Positions 1-6,513 of a stretch of DNA of 7,683 nt are shown piece by piece. Every line of letters starts with the position of its first letter. The first letter of the stretch is position 1. A program made the translations under genes and the position numbers. The stretch is from NCBI GenBank assembly GCA_934777095.1, contig CAKVNP010000090.1, positions 1 to 7,683 of the forward strand, written 5' to 3'. Source of the DNA: an uncultured Clostridium sp. (GTDB lineage Bacteria > Bacillota > Clostridia > Clostridiales > Clostridiaceae). The notes beneath the pieces are model-generated. The model was not told the DNA's origin and ran no database searches. It saw only the letters and a program-made list of their open reading frames with translations.

Positions 1-138
1 GTAATATCCATGTTTTTTGTATATGATTCTTCGTGGCAAAAATTATTTTTTATTTCAATTACTTCATATACAATTCAACATTTAGCTCATGAAATATATA
101 ATATAATTTCTTTATTATTGACTCAAAAGCTGTTTTAG
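1..138 (+). pseudogene. Fragment of a membrane protein, possibly the sensor region of a GHKL-type histidine kinase
   Basis: Frame 1 is open from the window edge to a TAG at 136-138 and gives about 45 residues. They are hydrophobic and aromatic, with a motif reading SYTIQHLAHEIYN near residues 22-34. From memory this resembles the membrane-spanning sensor part of GHKL-domain histidine kinases of gut Clostridia, where an A/S-Y-x-x-Q-H-x-A stretch follows a W-containing helix. No histidine, ATP-binding or catalytic motif is present. The frame ends inside sequence that another frame reads as a glycosyltransferase, so this looks like the remnant of a gene cut by a rearrangement. It could instead be the end of an unrelated membrane protein. 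The kinase assignment is tentative; the open frame and its abrupt end are directly visible. Confidence 0.35.
90..120. other. Probable rearrangement junction between two unrelated coding sequences
   Basis: The membrane-protein reading (frame 1) and the glycosyltransferase reading (frame 3) meet here. Frame 3 has a stop at 99-101 and then opens as YNFFIIDSKAVLEE, which looks like the interior of a TagE-type glycosyltransferase. Frame 1 still looks like membrane protein until roughly 117. The breakpoint therefore lies somewhere in this AT-rich stretch. No insertion sequence or target duplication is visible. It may be a genomic deletion or an assembly join. Confidence 0.5.
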
Positions 139-188
139 AAGAAATTGTTGCTTTCAAAAGTAAGAAGGATAACGTAATTAAGATATAT

Positions 189-1403
189 ATGAATCATAAT
201 CCGCATACACAATATCCATATAATTTTGATTCTAAAATTAGAAAAAGTGTAAAGCCAATATATGATAATATTAAAGAACATGATGCAGTAATTGTTTTAA
301 CAGAAGGACAAAAGAAAGATATTGAGTTAAGATATGGTAAACTTAATAATTGTTTTGTTATTCCACATTCTTTTTCCGGTGGAAAAAGGGATACTGATTT
401 TAATAAAAGAGATTTAAAAAGAGTAGTCTCTATAGCTAGGTTTGAAGAGCAGAAGCAAAATGATCATTTAGTAAGGGCTTTTGAAAAAGTAGTAAAAGTA
501 ATCCCAGATGCATACTTAGAGATGTATGGATTTGGAGAAAATCAAGAAATGGTACAGAAATTAATTAATGAATTAAACTTACAAAACAATGTATTTATTA
601 AAGGATTTACTAATGATGTACCAGGAGTATTTAAGACATCAGCAATGAAAATGATGTCAAGTAAATATGAAGGACAGGGATTAGTAATATTAGAAAGCTT
701 AAGTAATGGATGCCCAGTTGTTAGTTATAGAACAAAATATGGACCAGAAGATATGATAGTTGATGGTAAAAATGGTTATTTAGTTGAATATAATAATATC
801 GATATGCTTGCAGAAAAAACCATTGAACTTCTTAAAAATCCAGCTAAGATAAAAGAATTTAGCAGTAATGGATATGAAAGTTTAGCTGATTTTACAGATG
901 AGATATTTATGGAAAGATGGATAGATTTATTTGATAAATTAGTTAAAAGAAAGAGAGAAAAAGATATTGTTAAAGGTTGTAAATATGTAGTTAATAAAAA
1001 GAAGTGGAGTTATTTTAATCAGAACTATAAAATTAATACCTTAACTGAAGATAGTGATATTATTAATAAATCAGATATAATTTATAGATTAAAACATAGA
1101 AAAAATGAAAAAACTATAGATCTTGTTCCTAAAATTAATAAAAGATTATTAAAGAGTCAAAAGGATATTCAATTAAATGTAAACCTAAATGAGCTTTTAG
1201 AACATAATAATTTCCAAGAAGGATTTTGGGATGTTTATTTAGTAGTATATTATGAAGGCATGAACATAGAAGTAAGATTAGGTAAAGATTATGCAGGAGA
1301 AAATAAAAAAGCAGATAGAATAAAGGAAATTAAAAAACATACTGTTAAGCCGTACTTTACTAAGTATGGGAACTTCAGTTTTGAAATAAGGAACAAAGCT
1401 TAA
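189..1403 (+). CDS. GT4-family glycosyltransferase (TagE/TarM-like), truncated at the 5' end
   Basis: The C-terminal nucleotide-sugar-binding half of a retaining GT-B glycosyltransferase of the GtfA/TagE/TarM type is intact. In the 404-residue reading it has VLTEGQKKDI (36-45), VIPHS (57-61), ARFEEQK (83-89), YGFGE (113-117), and the EX7E pair E151/E159 in EGQGLVILE, followed by NGCPVVSY and GPEDMI. Residues 255-404 form an extra domain ending in GFWDVYLVVYY and IEVRLGKDYAG, which looks like a beta-rich C-terminal domain seen in some teichoic acid enzymes. Homology continues upstream of the ATG to about position 102 without another ATG, GTG or TTG in frame. The nearest purine-rich motif (AGAAGGA, 163-169) is 19 bases from the ATG. 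Most of the acceptor-binding N-terminal domain is missing. Relatives transfer glucose or GlcNAc to teichoic acid; this copy is probably inactive. It lies 56 bases upstream of the next gene with no terminator between. Confidence 0.85.
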   Translation: MNHNPHTQYPYNFDSKIRKSVKPIYDNIKEHDAVIVLTEGQKKDIELRYGKLNNCFVIPHSFSGGKRDTDFNKRDLKRVVSIARFEEQKQNDHLVRAFEKVVKVIPDAYLEMYGFGENQEMVQKLINELNLQNNVFIKGFTNDVPGVFKTSAMKMMSSKYEGQGLVILESLSNGCPVVSYRTKYGPEDMIVDGKNGYLVEYNNIDMLAEKTIELLKNPAKIKEFSSNGYESLADFTDEIFMERWIDLFDKLVKRKREKDIVKGCKYVVNKKKWSYFNQNYKINTLTEDSDIINKSDIIYRLKHRKNEKTIDLVPKINKRLLKSQKDIQLNVNLNELLEHNNFQEGFWDVYLVVYYEGMNIEVRLGKDYAGENKKADRIKEIKKHTVKPYFTKYGNFSFEIRNKA

Positions 1404-1448
1404 CTGAGTAATGAGCATTGCTTTATAGTAACAGTAGACTTTATATTA

Positions 1449-1462
1449 GAGGTGGAAAGGTG
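1449..1462 (+). promoter_or_regulatory. Ribosome binding site selecting the GTG start at 1460
   Basis: GAGGTGG (1449-1455) sits just upstream of an in-frame GTG at 1460-1462, with about 7 bases between the GAGG core and the start. The longer reading would begin at a TTG at 1418, which has no Shine-Dalgarno sequence. The GTG also places the start directly before a basic, amphipathic N-terminus typical of the family. Confidence 0.8.
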
Positions 1463-2644
1463 AATATTAAAGTTGCACTAAAAAAAATAATAAGTAAATG
1501 TATTAGAGTGGTATATAAGCTATCATGCAAATATATTTCAATAGATGAAAAAACAATTATGTTTACTTCTTATCATGGAAAGGGGTATTTATGCAATCCT
1601 AAGGCAATACATCTAGAATTGTTAAAGGATTGTAGATATAAGGAGTATAAATATATATGGGCAGTGAAGGGAAAAAAGCTTCCAGAAATTAATGGGGCTA
1701 AAGTAGTGAGATATAACGGAATAAAATATTTTTATTATTTAGCTAAAAGTAAGTATTGGATTTTTAACTGTAAAATGCCTAAATATATTATTAAAAAAGA
1801 AGGACAGGTTTATATCCAGACTTGGCATGGTACGCCATTAAAGAGATTAGCTCATGATATACAGCTTAGTGAAGAAGCTACTTTTTATAGAAGTAAGGTT
1901 ACAAGAGATGAAATGGTTAAATCTTATGATATAGATGTAGCTAAATATGATTATTTATTATCACCTAATAGATTTTCTACAGAAAAGTTTGAAAGTTGTT
2001 TCAGAGTAAATAAGGAAAGAATAATTGAAACTGGCTATCCTAGAAATGATTTTTTAGCCAATTTAACTAGTATCCAGATTGATGAAATAAAAGATAAACT
2101 CAGAATAGATAAAAACAAAAAGGTATTATTATATGCTCCAACATGGAGAGATAATCAGTTTAATTCTAAAGGATATAGCATTAATGTTAAAGCTGACTTT
2201 GATAAATGGAAAGATACATTAGGGGAAGAGTGGATTATTTTAGTAAAGCCACATTACTTAATAGTAAATGCCATGGAAATTAAAGAGGAAAAAGGCAGAC
2301 TGATGTTGTTAGATGATAAATACGATATAAATGAGCTTTATGCAATTAGTGATTTAATGATAACTGATTATTCAAGCGTATTTTTTGATTATTCAATCTT
2401 AAATAGACCTATTCTTTTCTATATGTATGATTTAAATGAGTACAAGGAAGAACTTAGAGGATTCTATTTAGATATTTATAAGGATTTACCAGGACCTATT
2501 ATCGAAGATGAAGATGAACTTTTGGATAATATAAAAAATGGCCTGTATAATAAATTCAATGATAGAAGAAAAGAATTTATGGATAGATTTAATTATTTAG
2601 ACGATGGAAATGCTTCAAAGAGAGTTATAGAACTTATTAAATAA
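1460..2644 (+). CDS. CDP-glycerol glycerophosphotransferase (TagF/TagB family)
   Basis: This 394-residue enzyme should transfer glycerol phosphate from CDP-glycerol to a membrane-linked acceptor on the inner face of the membrane, building poly-glycerol-phosphate teichoic acid. Its family motifs are in order: MFTSYHGKGYLCNPKA near residues 34-49, TWHGTPLKRL with the catalytic HGTP at 123-126, APTWRD at 226-231, KPHY at 263-266, and TDYSSVFFDY at 302-311 followed by RPILFY and the DLPGP segment. The N-terminus is basic and amphipathic rather than a clear transmembrane helix, fitting peripheral membrane binding. The length matches a single catalytic domain like TagB; full TagF polymerases carry an extra N-terminal region. 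The C-terminal histidine is kept, but the usual following proline is tyrosine. It lies downstream of the truncated glycosyltransferase and ends at a strong terminator. Whether it primes, extends or polymerises cannot be told from sequence. Confidence 0.93.
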   Translation: MNIKVALKKIISKCIRVVYKLSCKYISIDEKTIMFTSYHGKGYLCNPKAIHLELLKDCRYKEYKYIWAVKGKKLPEINGAKVVRYNGIKYFYYLAKSKYWIFNCKMPKYIIKKEGQVYIQTWHGTPLKRLAHDIQLSEEATFYRSKVTRDEMVKSYDIDVAKYDYLLSPNRFSTEKFESCFRVNKERIIETGYPRNDFLANLTSIQIDEIKDKLRIDKNKKVLLYAPTWRDNQFNSKGYSINVKADFDKWKDTLGEEWIILVKPHYLIVNAMEIKEEKGRLMLLDDKYDINELYAISDLMITDYSSVFFDYSILNRPILFYMYDLNEYKEELRGFYLDIYKDLPGPIIEDEDELLDNIKNGLYNKFNDRRKEFMDRFNYLDDGNASKRVIELIK

Positions 2645-2656
2645 TTATATATAAAT

Positions 2657-2698
2657 TGCTGCAAGGTATGAATAAAATTACTTTTGCAGCAGTTTTTT
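2657..2698 (+). terminator. Intrinsic terminator after the glycerophosphotransferase gene
   Basis: TGCTGCAA (2657-2664) pairs perfectly with TTGCAGCA (2684-2691). The stem can be extended inward by G-T pairs, and a run of six T residues (2693-2698) follows. It begins 13 bases after the stop codon and closes the first transcription unit. Confidence 0.88.
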
Positions 2699-2753
2699 AT
2701 TTTATATTTATATGGTAGAAAAATGTTGTTCACAAAAGTTTAATACTTAATAT

Positions 2754-2782
2754 TTGCTAAGATGTAGAAATAAAGCTATAAT
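2754..2782 (+). promoter_or_regulatory. Candidate sigma-A-type promoter for the TagB-like gene
   Basis: TTGCTA (2754-2759) and a perfect TATAAT (2777-2782) are separated by 17 bases. The pair lies between the upstream terminator and the next gene, so transcription would start near 2789. With the preferred start at 2894 this gives a leader of about 105 bases. The leader is AT-rich and shows no obvious structured element. Confidence 0.65.
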
Positions 2783-2893
2783 TGTAATAGTTCCATATGA
2801 TTTTTATTTATAATTTTATGTAAAAAAGTAATTTAAAATAAAAAAATGAGAAAAATAATATTAACAAATAATGGACATAAGAGTGGGAAAACT

Positions 2894-3994
2894 ATGATTA
2901 AGAAATTTATATTATATATAGTATTAGGAATTATATACATATTTATTTATCCTTTTAAAATCAAGAAGGATAAAATTACATTTATATCTTATAAAACAGA
3001 CAGACTGGAAGGAAACTTTAAATTAATTTCAAACAATTTGATTAGAGATAATCAATATGAAATGGTCTATCTATTTATGAAATATAAGAATAATTTATGG
3101 GGTAACTTTAAGTACTTTATTAACTGTATAAAGCAGGTTTATCATGTAAATACATCTAAAGTAGTTGTTTTAGATTACAATAATTATGTTGTATCTAATT
3201 TTAAGAAAAAAGATGTAAAAGTTATTCAAGTGTGGCATGCTACAGGTGCTATTAAGCAGTTTGGTAATGATATTAACCGTGAATATAAAATAAGAAATTA
3301 TGATTACGTATTAGCTACCTCTAAAATATGGAAAAAACCTTATAGTTCTGCATTTAATGTTACAGAAGAGCAGGTAGTCCCATTAGGTATACCAAAGACA
3401 GATAATCTGTTTTCAGAGGCTAGAATGGAGAAATATAAAAAATATGTTCTTAATAAGTATCCTCAAATTAAAGGAAAAAAGGTAGTACTATTTGCTCCTA
3501 CTTTTAGAGGCGATCCAATTTCAGATATTAAATATCAGGAAGTTGATTTAAAATATATAGCAGATCAATTAGGTGATGAATATATACTGATATATAAGCT
3601 TCATCCTTGGTTTGGCGATAAAAATGTTGGCGAAAGAAGTGATTTAATAAACGCAAATTCAGAAAATATAAATAGGCTTTTTGCTGTGACTGATTATTTA
3701 ATCACTGATTACTCAGCAATAATTTTTGATTATGCAATACTTAATAAACCAGCATTATTTTTAGTGCCTGATTTAGAGGAGTATAAAAAAGAACGTGGTA
3801 TGTACATAGACTATGAAAATGAAATGCCTGGGCCAATATGCTTTAATGAAAATGAAGTAGTAAATGCAATAAAGAGTGATGATTTTGATTTAGAAAAGAT
3901 TCAAAAATTTAGAACTAGATATTTTAAATACACTGATGGCCAATCAACTAAACGTGTATGTGAATTTGTAGAGGATTTAATCAAAAATAAATAA
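2894..3994 (+). CDS. TagB-like CDP-glycerol glycerophosphotransferase
   Basis: A second member of the same family, 366 residues from the preferred start. Residues 4-20 form a hydrophobic segment (FILYIVLGIIYIFIYPF) that would anchor it to the membrane. The family motifs are FISYK near 30, WHATGAIKQFG with the catalytic histidine at 115, APTFRG at 201-206, KLHP at 235-238, and TDYSAIIFDY at 271-280, then KPALFL and EMPGPI. The active-site loop reads HATG rather than the HGTP of its upstream neighbour, a form I associate with TagB-like primases that add the first glycerol phosphate to the linkage unit; that role is inference. An ATG at 2846 is also in frame, but has no ribosome binding site and adds 16 polar residues before the membrane segment. 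The ATG at 2894 has a weak GAGTGGG seven bases upstream and fits the family's N-terminus better. It has its own promoter and a terminator shared with the convergent LCP gene. Confidence 0.9.
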   Translation: MIKKFILYIVLGIIYIFIYPFKIKKDKITFISYKTDRLEGNFKLISNNLIRDNQYEMVYLFMKYKNNLWGNFKYFINCIKQVYHVNTSKVVVLDYNNYVVSNFKKKDVKVIQVWHATGAIKQFGNDINREYKIRNYDYVLATSKIWKKPYSSAFNVTEEQVVPLGIPKTDNLFSEARMEKYKKYVLNKYPQIKGKKVVLFAPTFRGDPISDIKYQEVDLKYIADQLGDEYILIYKLHPWFGDKNVGERSDLINANSENINRLFAVTDYLITDYSAIIFDYAILNKPALFLVPDLEEYKKERGMYIDYENEMPGPICFNENEVVNAIKSDDFDLEKIQKFRTRYFKYTDGQSTKRVCEFVEDLIKNK

Positions 3995-4032
3995 ATAAAT
4001 AAGCAGGCAATGATTTGCCTGCTTTATTTATT
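3993..4032. terminator. Bidirectional intrinsic terminator between convergent genes
   Basis: GCAGGCAA (4003-4010) and TTGCCTGC (4015-4022) form a perfect GC-rich stem with a TGAT loop. AT-rich flanks extend the pairing (AATAAATAA against TTTATTTATT) with one bulge. Both strands have a T-rich tract after the stem. The element overlaps the last bases of the TagB-like stop codon and serves the minus-strand LCP gene too. Confidence 0.85.
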
Positions 4033-4055
4033 AATATGATGTATCATCATATTAA
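4031..4055. repeat. Perfect AT-rich inverted repeat spanning the LCP stop codon
   Basis: TTAATATGATG (4031-4041) and CATCATATTAA (4045-4055) are exact reverse complements around a TAT loop. The minus-strand stop codon of the LCP gene (4052-4054) lies inside the right arm. On the minus strand it sits directly before the bidirectional terminator, forming two hairpins in tandem. It may stabilise the mRNA 3' end or assist termination; neither is shown by the sequence. Confidence 0.75.
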
Positions 4056-5146
4056 TCGTATGATTCTTCGTATGTTTCTGTAGAGTAATCAGCTTCGCTT
4101 GGTAACACATCATTAAAGATATATTCTTTTACTTGTTCTTTTGTTGTTTCTGCATCAAAAGATAAGTAGTATATCCCATCTATATTAGTACCTTCACTAT
4201 AGCTATCAAGCGGGAATCTTTCTTGCTCTAAAGTTACTCCGTTTAACCCCATTGTTGCCATTTTAGTTCCTAACGCTAAAATATCGTTAGTAGTTAAATT
4301 AGTTTGTACATATGGAGAAAGCTGATTTATTGTTGAAAGATATTGAGTAGCAGGTAAAGCTAATGCTTTTTCAAATAAAGCATTTAAAACAATTCTCTGT
4401 CTATGAGTTCTTTCATAATCTCCACCAGCAGTATAACGGATTCTTGAGTAAGCTAAAGCTTGTGTACCATCAACATGCTGAATTCCTGGAGTGTATATAT
4501 TTGCAGAAGCAGTTCCGTTTAAATCATTAAGTTCATTTATATAGAAGTTAATGTATTCAGTTTCTTCAGCTGTAATTTCTAAATCAAGACCACCTAGAGA
4601 ATCTATTATTACTGGAAGTGTAGAAAAGTCAACTGCTGCGAACTTTTCTACATTTAAGCCAAAGTTTTGGTTTAGCGTATTAATTGCAAGTTCTGCACCA
4701 CCATATGCGTATGCATGGTTTAATTTATCCATTCCGTAATCAGCTATACTTACATATGAATCTCTCATAAATGAAGTTATTTTTAACTTATTATGAACTG
4801 GATCTAAAGTAGCAACCATTGTTGCATCAGAACGTCCAGTAGCAGAAGCATCAGTAGAATCTACCCCGAATAATGCTATGTTTACTATATCAGAATAATG
4901 AGCGTATTTTGATAATTCTGCATCTGAAGTTATTCCTAATTTATCTTTATTAAGTTTTATTCCGTTAAAGTTTCCAACTACATAGTTTAAGTATAGATAT
5001 CCTCCACCAACTATTAGCAAGATTATTGCTACGAATCCTAATAAGATTCTAGCTGCTAATGGCTGTTTCTTCTTTCTTTTTTTCTTTTTTGGGCCATTGG
5101 TTTTTGCTGTAGGTTTTCTCTTAAGGTCATTAGTATTTTTACTCAT
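4052..5146 (-). CDS. LytR-CpsA-Psr (LCP) family cell wall polymer ligase
   Basis: LCP enzymes work on the outer face of the membrane and transfer undecaprenyl-linked polymers, such as wall teichoic acid, onto peptidoglycan. This 364-residue protein has the standard layout: a lysine-rich cytoplasmic N-terminus (1-30, with a Lys/Arg cluster at 20-27), one transmembrane helix (about 33-55), then an extracellular LCP domain from about 85. Visible active-site motifs are GRSDATM (R105, D107), SFMRDSYV (R128, D129), KLNHAYAYGG (141-150), and the arginine-rich YSRIRYTAGGDYERTHRQR (R235, R237, D243, R246, R249, R251), which binds the lipid pyrophosphate. The C-terminus ends in an acidic, tyrosine-rich tail. 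The ATG start has an AAGGAG sequence 6 bases upstream. It follows the 3D-domain gene by 108 bases on the same strand with no terminator between, so the two may be co-transcribed. The neighbouring teichoic acid genes support teichoic acid as substrate. Confidence 0.95.
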   Translation of the reverse strand: MSKNTNDLKRKPTAKTNGPKKKKRKKKQPLAARILLGFVAIILLIVGGGYLYLNYVVGNFNGIKLNKDKLGITSDAELSKYAHYSDIVNIALFGVDSTDASATGRSDATMVATLDPVHNKLKITSFMRDSYVSIADYGMDKLNHAYAYGGAELAINTLNQNFGLNVEKFAAVDFSTLPVIIDSLGGLDLEITAEETEYINFYINELNDLNGTASANIYTPGIQHVDGTQALAYSRIRYTAGGDYERTHRQRIVLNALFEKALALPATQYLSTINQLSPYVQTNLTTNDILALGTKMATMGLNGVTLEQERFPLDSYSEGTNIDGIYYLSFDAETTKEQVKEYIFNDVLPSEADYSTETYEESYD

Positions 5147-5151
5147 TGTTA

Positions 5152-5158
5152 TCTCCTT
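5152..5158 (-). promoter_or_regulatory. Ribosome binding site of the LCP gene
   Basis: AAGGAGA on the minus strand lies about 6 bases before the ATG at 5144-5146, a near-ideal spacing that confirms this start. Confidence 0.85.
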
Positions 5159-5193
5159 ATTTAAAGTTTTATTACAATATTAGTTTTTGATTC

Positions 5194-5247
5194 ATTATAT
5201 AAATTTATTCGAAGATGAATAGCTGTAAGGATAATATTATTATACCA
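5194..5247 (-). promoter_or_regulatory. Candidate -10 elements for separate transcription of the LCP gene
   Basis: Two perfect minus-strand TATAAT hexamers lie in the 108-base gap before the LCP gene. One (5239-5244) is preceded by TG plus one base (the TGG complementary to 5245-5247), an extended -10 form. The other is at 5194-5199. Neither has a convincing -35 hexamer, and such hexamers are common in AT-rich DNA. They suggest, but do not prove, that LCP can be transcribed apart from the upstream gene. Confidence 0.35.
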
Positions 5248-5254
5248 TTATTTC

Positions 5255-6481
5255 CTACCACTCCATAGGGCCTGCTAAAATTGTTACAGAAACGTTACGT
5301 CTTCCCCAGCTAATACATTCTGCTTCTGAATTTAAATAAACATCTATGATATTACCTTTAATAGCACCACCAGTATCAGCAGCTATGGCAACACCATAAC
5401 CTTCAACATATACCTTAGAACCTAATGGTATTACGTTAGGATCCACGGCAATTGTACTTATTCCATTAGGATCTCTTACTGGTCTGCTTCCTGTAGCAGT
5501 AAATGTACCACCAGTATAAGCTGTAGCCTGCATAGAGTAAGTTGCTTGTCCAGAACTTAAATCAACAGTTAGTCCACTTCCAGTTGAAGTACTGTCACCT
5601 CTTGAAGAAGATGCTTGTTCTTCTTCTTTTCGTTTTAAATCAGCTATTTTAGATTCACCAGAGTCTATGCTTGCATTTGCTTTGTTAACTACAGTTTCAC
5701 TATTAAGCTGAGGTATTAAAGCAGTTAAAGTAGCTACTGCATTTTGTAAATCTGAAATAGAATTTGAATCTTCTATGATAGAAACAGAATTTGCGATAAG
5801 TTTAGTTTCATTTTCTTCAACTACTGCTAAAATAGATTTCATTTGTGAATTTAATTCATCTACTTTAGCTTTTTTTGCAGATTTCTTATCGTTTAATTCA
5901 TTAAGCGATGCTTCATTTTCTGATTGTAACTGAGTTAATGAATCTTTTTTCTCTGAAAGAATGTTCATATCTTCAGTTAATTGTTCCTTAGTAGCATTAA
6001 TTTCAGAAATTAAGTTTTTATCAAAATTAATTACTTTACTAGCTGCATTTATTCTACTAAAGAAATCAGAAATATTATCAGAAGCTAAAATATAAGATAT
6101 TAAATTGCTAGACATTTCAGATTTCTGCATAGCTCGTAGTCTTTTAGCTAATGATTCTTCTTTTTCTTTAAGATCTTCTTCAGCTTGCTCTAATGAAGCT
6201 TCTGTAGTACTTATCTCATTTTCAGTTGAAGTAATTTGTTCTTCAGTTTCACTTATTTTTGAATTTATATTGCTTATATCTATATCGAATTGTGCAATTT
6301 CAGAATTAATGGACATAACTTGATCATCTAGGACTTTATATTGCTGCATATTTTCATCAATAGTTTGTTTTTCTGCTGTATTATCATCTGCATAAGCTAA
6401 ATATGATGTTCCGTAAATGCTGGAAAAGTTTAAAGTAACAGCTATTATGGAACTAATTATTATTGATCGTTTTAACAGAAT
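5255..6481 (-). CDS. Secreted coiled-coil protein with PcsB-like N-region and C-terminal 3D domain; putative peptidoglycan hydrolase
   Basis: Numbered from a GTG at 6487 (410 residues), it has a signal peptide with a hydrophobic core at about 8-30 and probable cleavage after AYA (31-33). A long coiled coil (about 40-250) includes a PcsB-like stretch (RLRAM at 116-120, then SYILAS and DFFSRINAAS to about 150). A Ser/Gly-rich linker spans about 291-313. The C-terminal 3D domain (about 318-410) has AYTGGTFTATG, AVDP (D349), IPLGS, AADTGG (D371), IDVY (D382) and WGRR; the three aspartates give the domain its name. 3D domains have the double-psi barrel fold of MltA-type lytic transglycosylases and occur in YocH-like autolysins, so cleavage of glycan strands is likely but not shown. 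The start is odd: the GTG lies inside the ribosome binding site, so initiation probably uses ATT (6481-6479) or CTG (6478-6476). It precedes the LCP gene on the same strand. Confidence 0.9.
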   Translation of the reverse strand: MLLKRSIIISSIIAVTLNFSSIYGTSYLAYADDNTAEKQTIDENMQQYKVLDDQVMSINSEIAQFDIDISNINSKISETEEQITSTENEISTTEASLEQAEEDLKEKEESLAKRLRAMQKSEMSSNLISYILASDNISDFFSRINAASKVINFDKNLISEINATKEQLTEDMNILSEKKDSLTQLQSENEASLNELNDKKSAKKAKVDELNSQMKSILAVVEENETKLIANSVSIIEDSNSISDLQNAVATLTALIPQLNSETVVNKANASIDSGESKIADLKRKEEEQASSSRGDSTSTGSGLTVDLSSGQATYSMQATAYTGGTFTATGSRPVRDPNGISTIAVDPNVIPLGSKVYVEGYGVAIAADTGGAIKGNIIDVYLNSEAECISWGRRNVSVTILAGPMEW

Positions 6482-6493
6482 AGACACCTCCTA
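6476..6493 (-). promoter_or_regulatory. Ribosome binding site of the 3D-domain gene, overlapping the only canonical start
   Basis: On the minus strand a perfect AGGAGG (6492-6487) is followed by TGTCT, then ATT, CTG and TTA in frame. The only ATG/GTG/TTG near the signal peptide is the GTG at 6487-6485, whose first base is the last base of AGGAGG. An in-frame TAG (6493-6491) prevents any earlier start. Spacing to ATT is 5 bases and to CTG is 8 bases. Confidence 0.7.
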
Positions 6494-6507
6494 TGATAGC
6501 TATTTTT

Positions 6508-6513
6508 AGTATA
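6508..6513 (-). promoter_or_regulatory. Candidate -10 element (TATACT) of the 3D-domain gene
   Basis: The minus strand reads TATACT here, one mismatch from consensus, at the outer edge of the long inverted repeat. Transcription would start near 6501, only about 20 bases before the start codon. No good -35 hexamer is seen at 16-18 bases, so if this is the promoter it may need an activator, with the inverted repeat as a possible binding site. Confidence 0.35.

Noticed and set aside
1418..1459. N-terminal extension of the first glycerophosphotransferase from a TTG codon
   Set aside because: No ribosome binding site precedes the TTG, while the GTG at 1460 has a well-spaced GAGGTGG.
2846..2893. 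N-terminal extension of the TagB-like protein from an earlier ATG
   Set aside because: Only A-rich sequence precedes it, and it would put 16 polar residues before the membrane segment that normally starts these proteins.
4551..4739. Open frame of 62 codons on the plus strand
   Set aside because: It lies wholly antisense to the LCP domain, has no ribosome binding site and shows no recognisable motif.
5229..5246. Possible terminator between the 3D-domain and LCP genes
   Set aside because: The stem is two G-C pairs plus five A-T pairs with a bulge and no T-run, too weak for intrinsic termination.
6105..6323. Open frame of 72 codons on the plus strand
   Set aside because: It is antisense to the coiled-coil region of the 3D-domain gene; its Ser/Leu-rich composition is the mirror of the coiled-coil codons.
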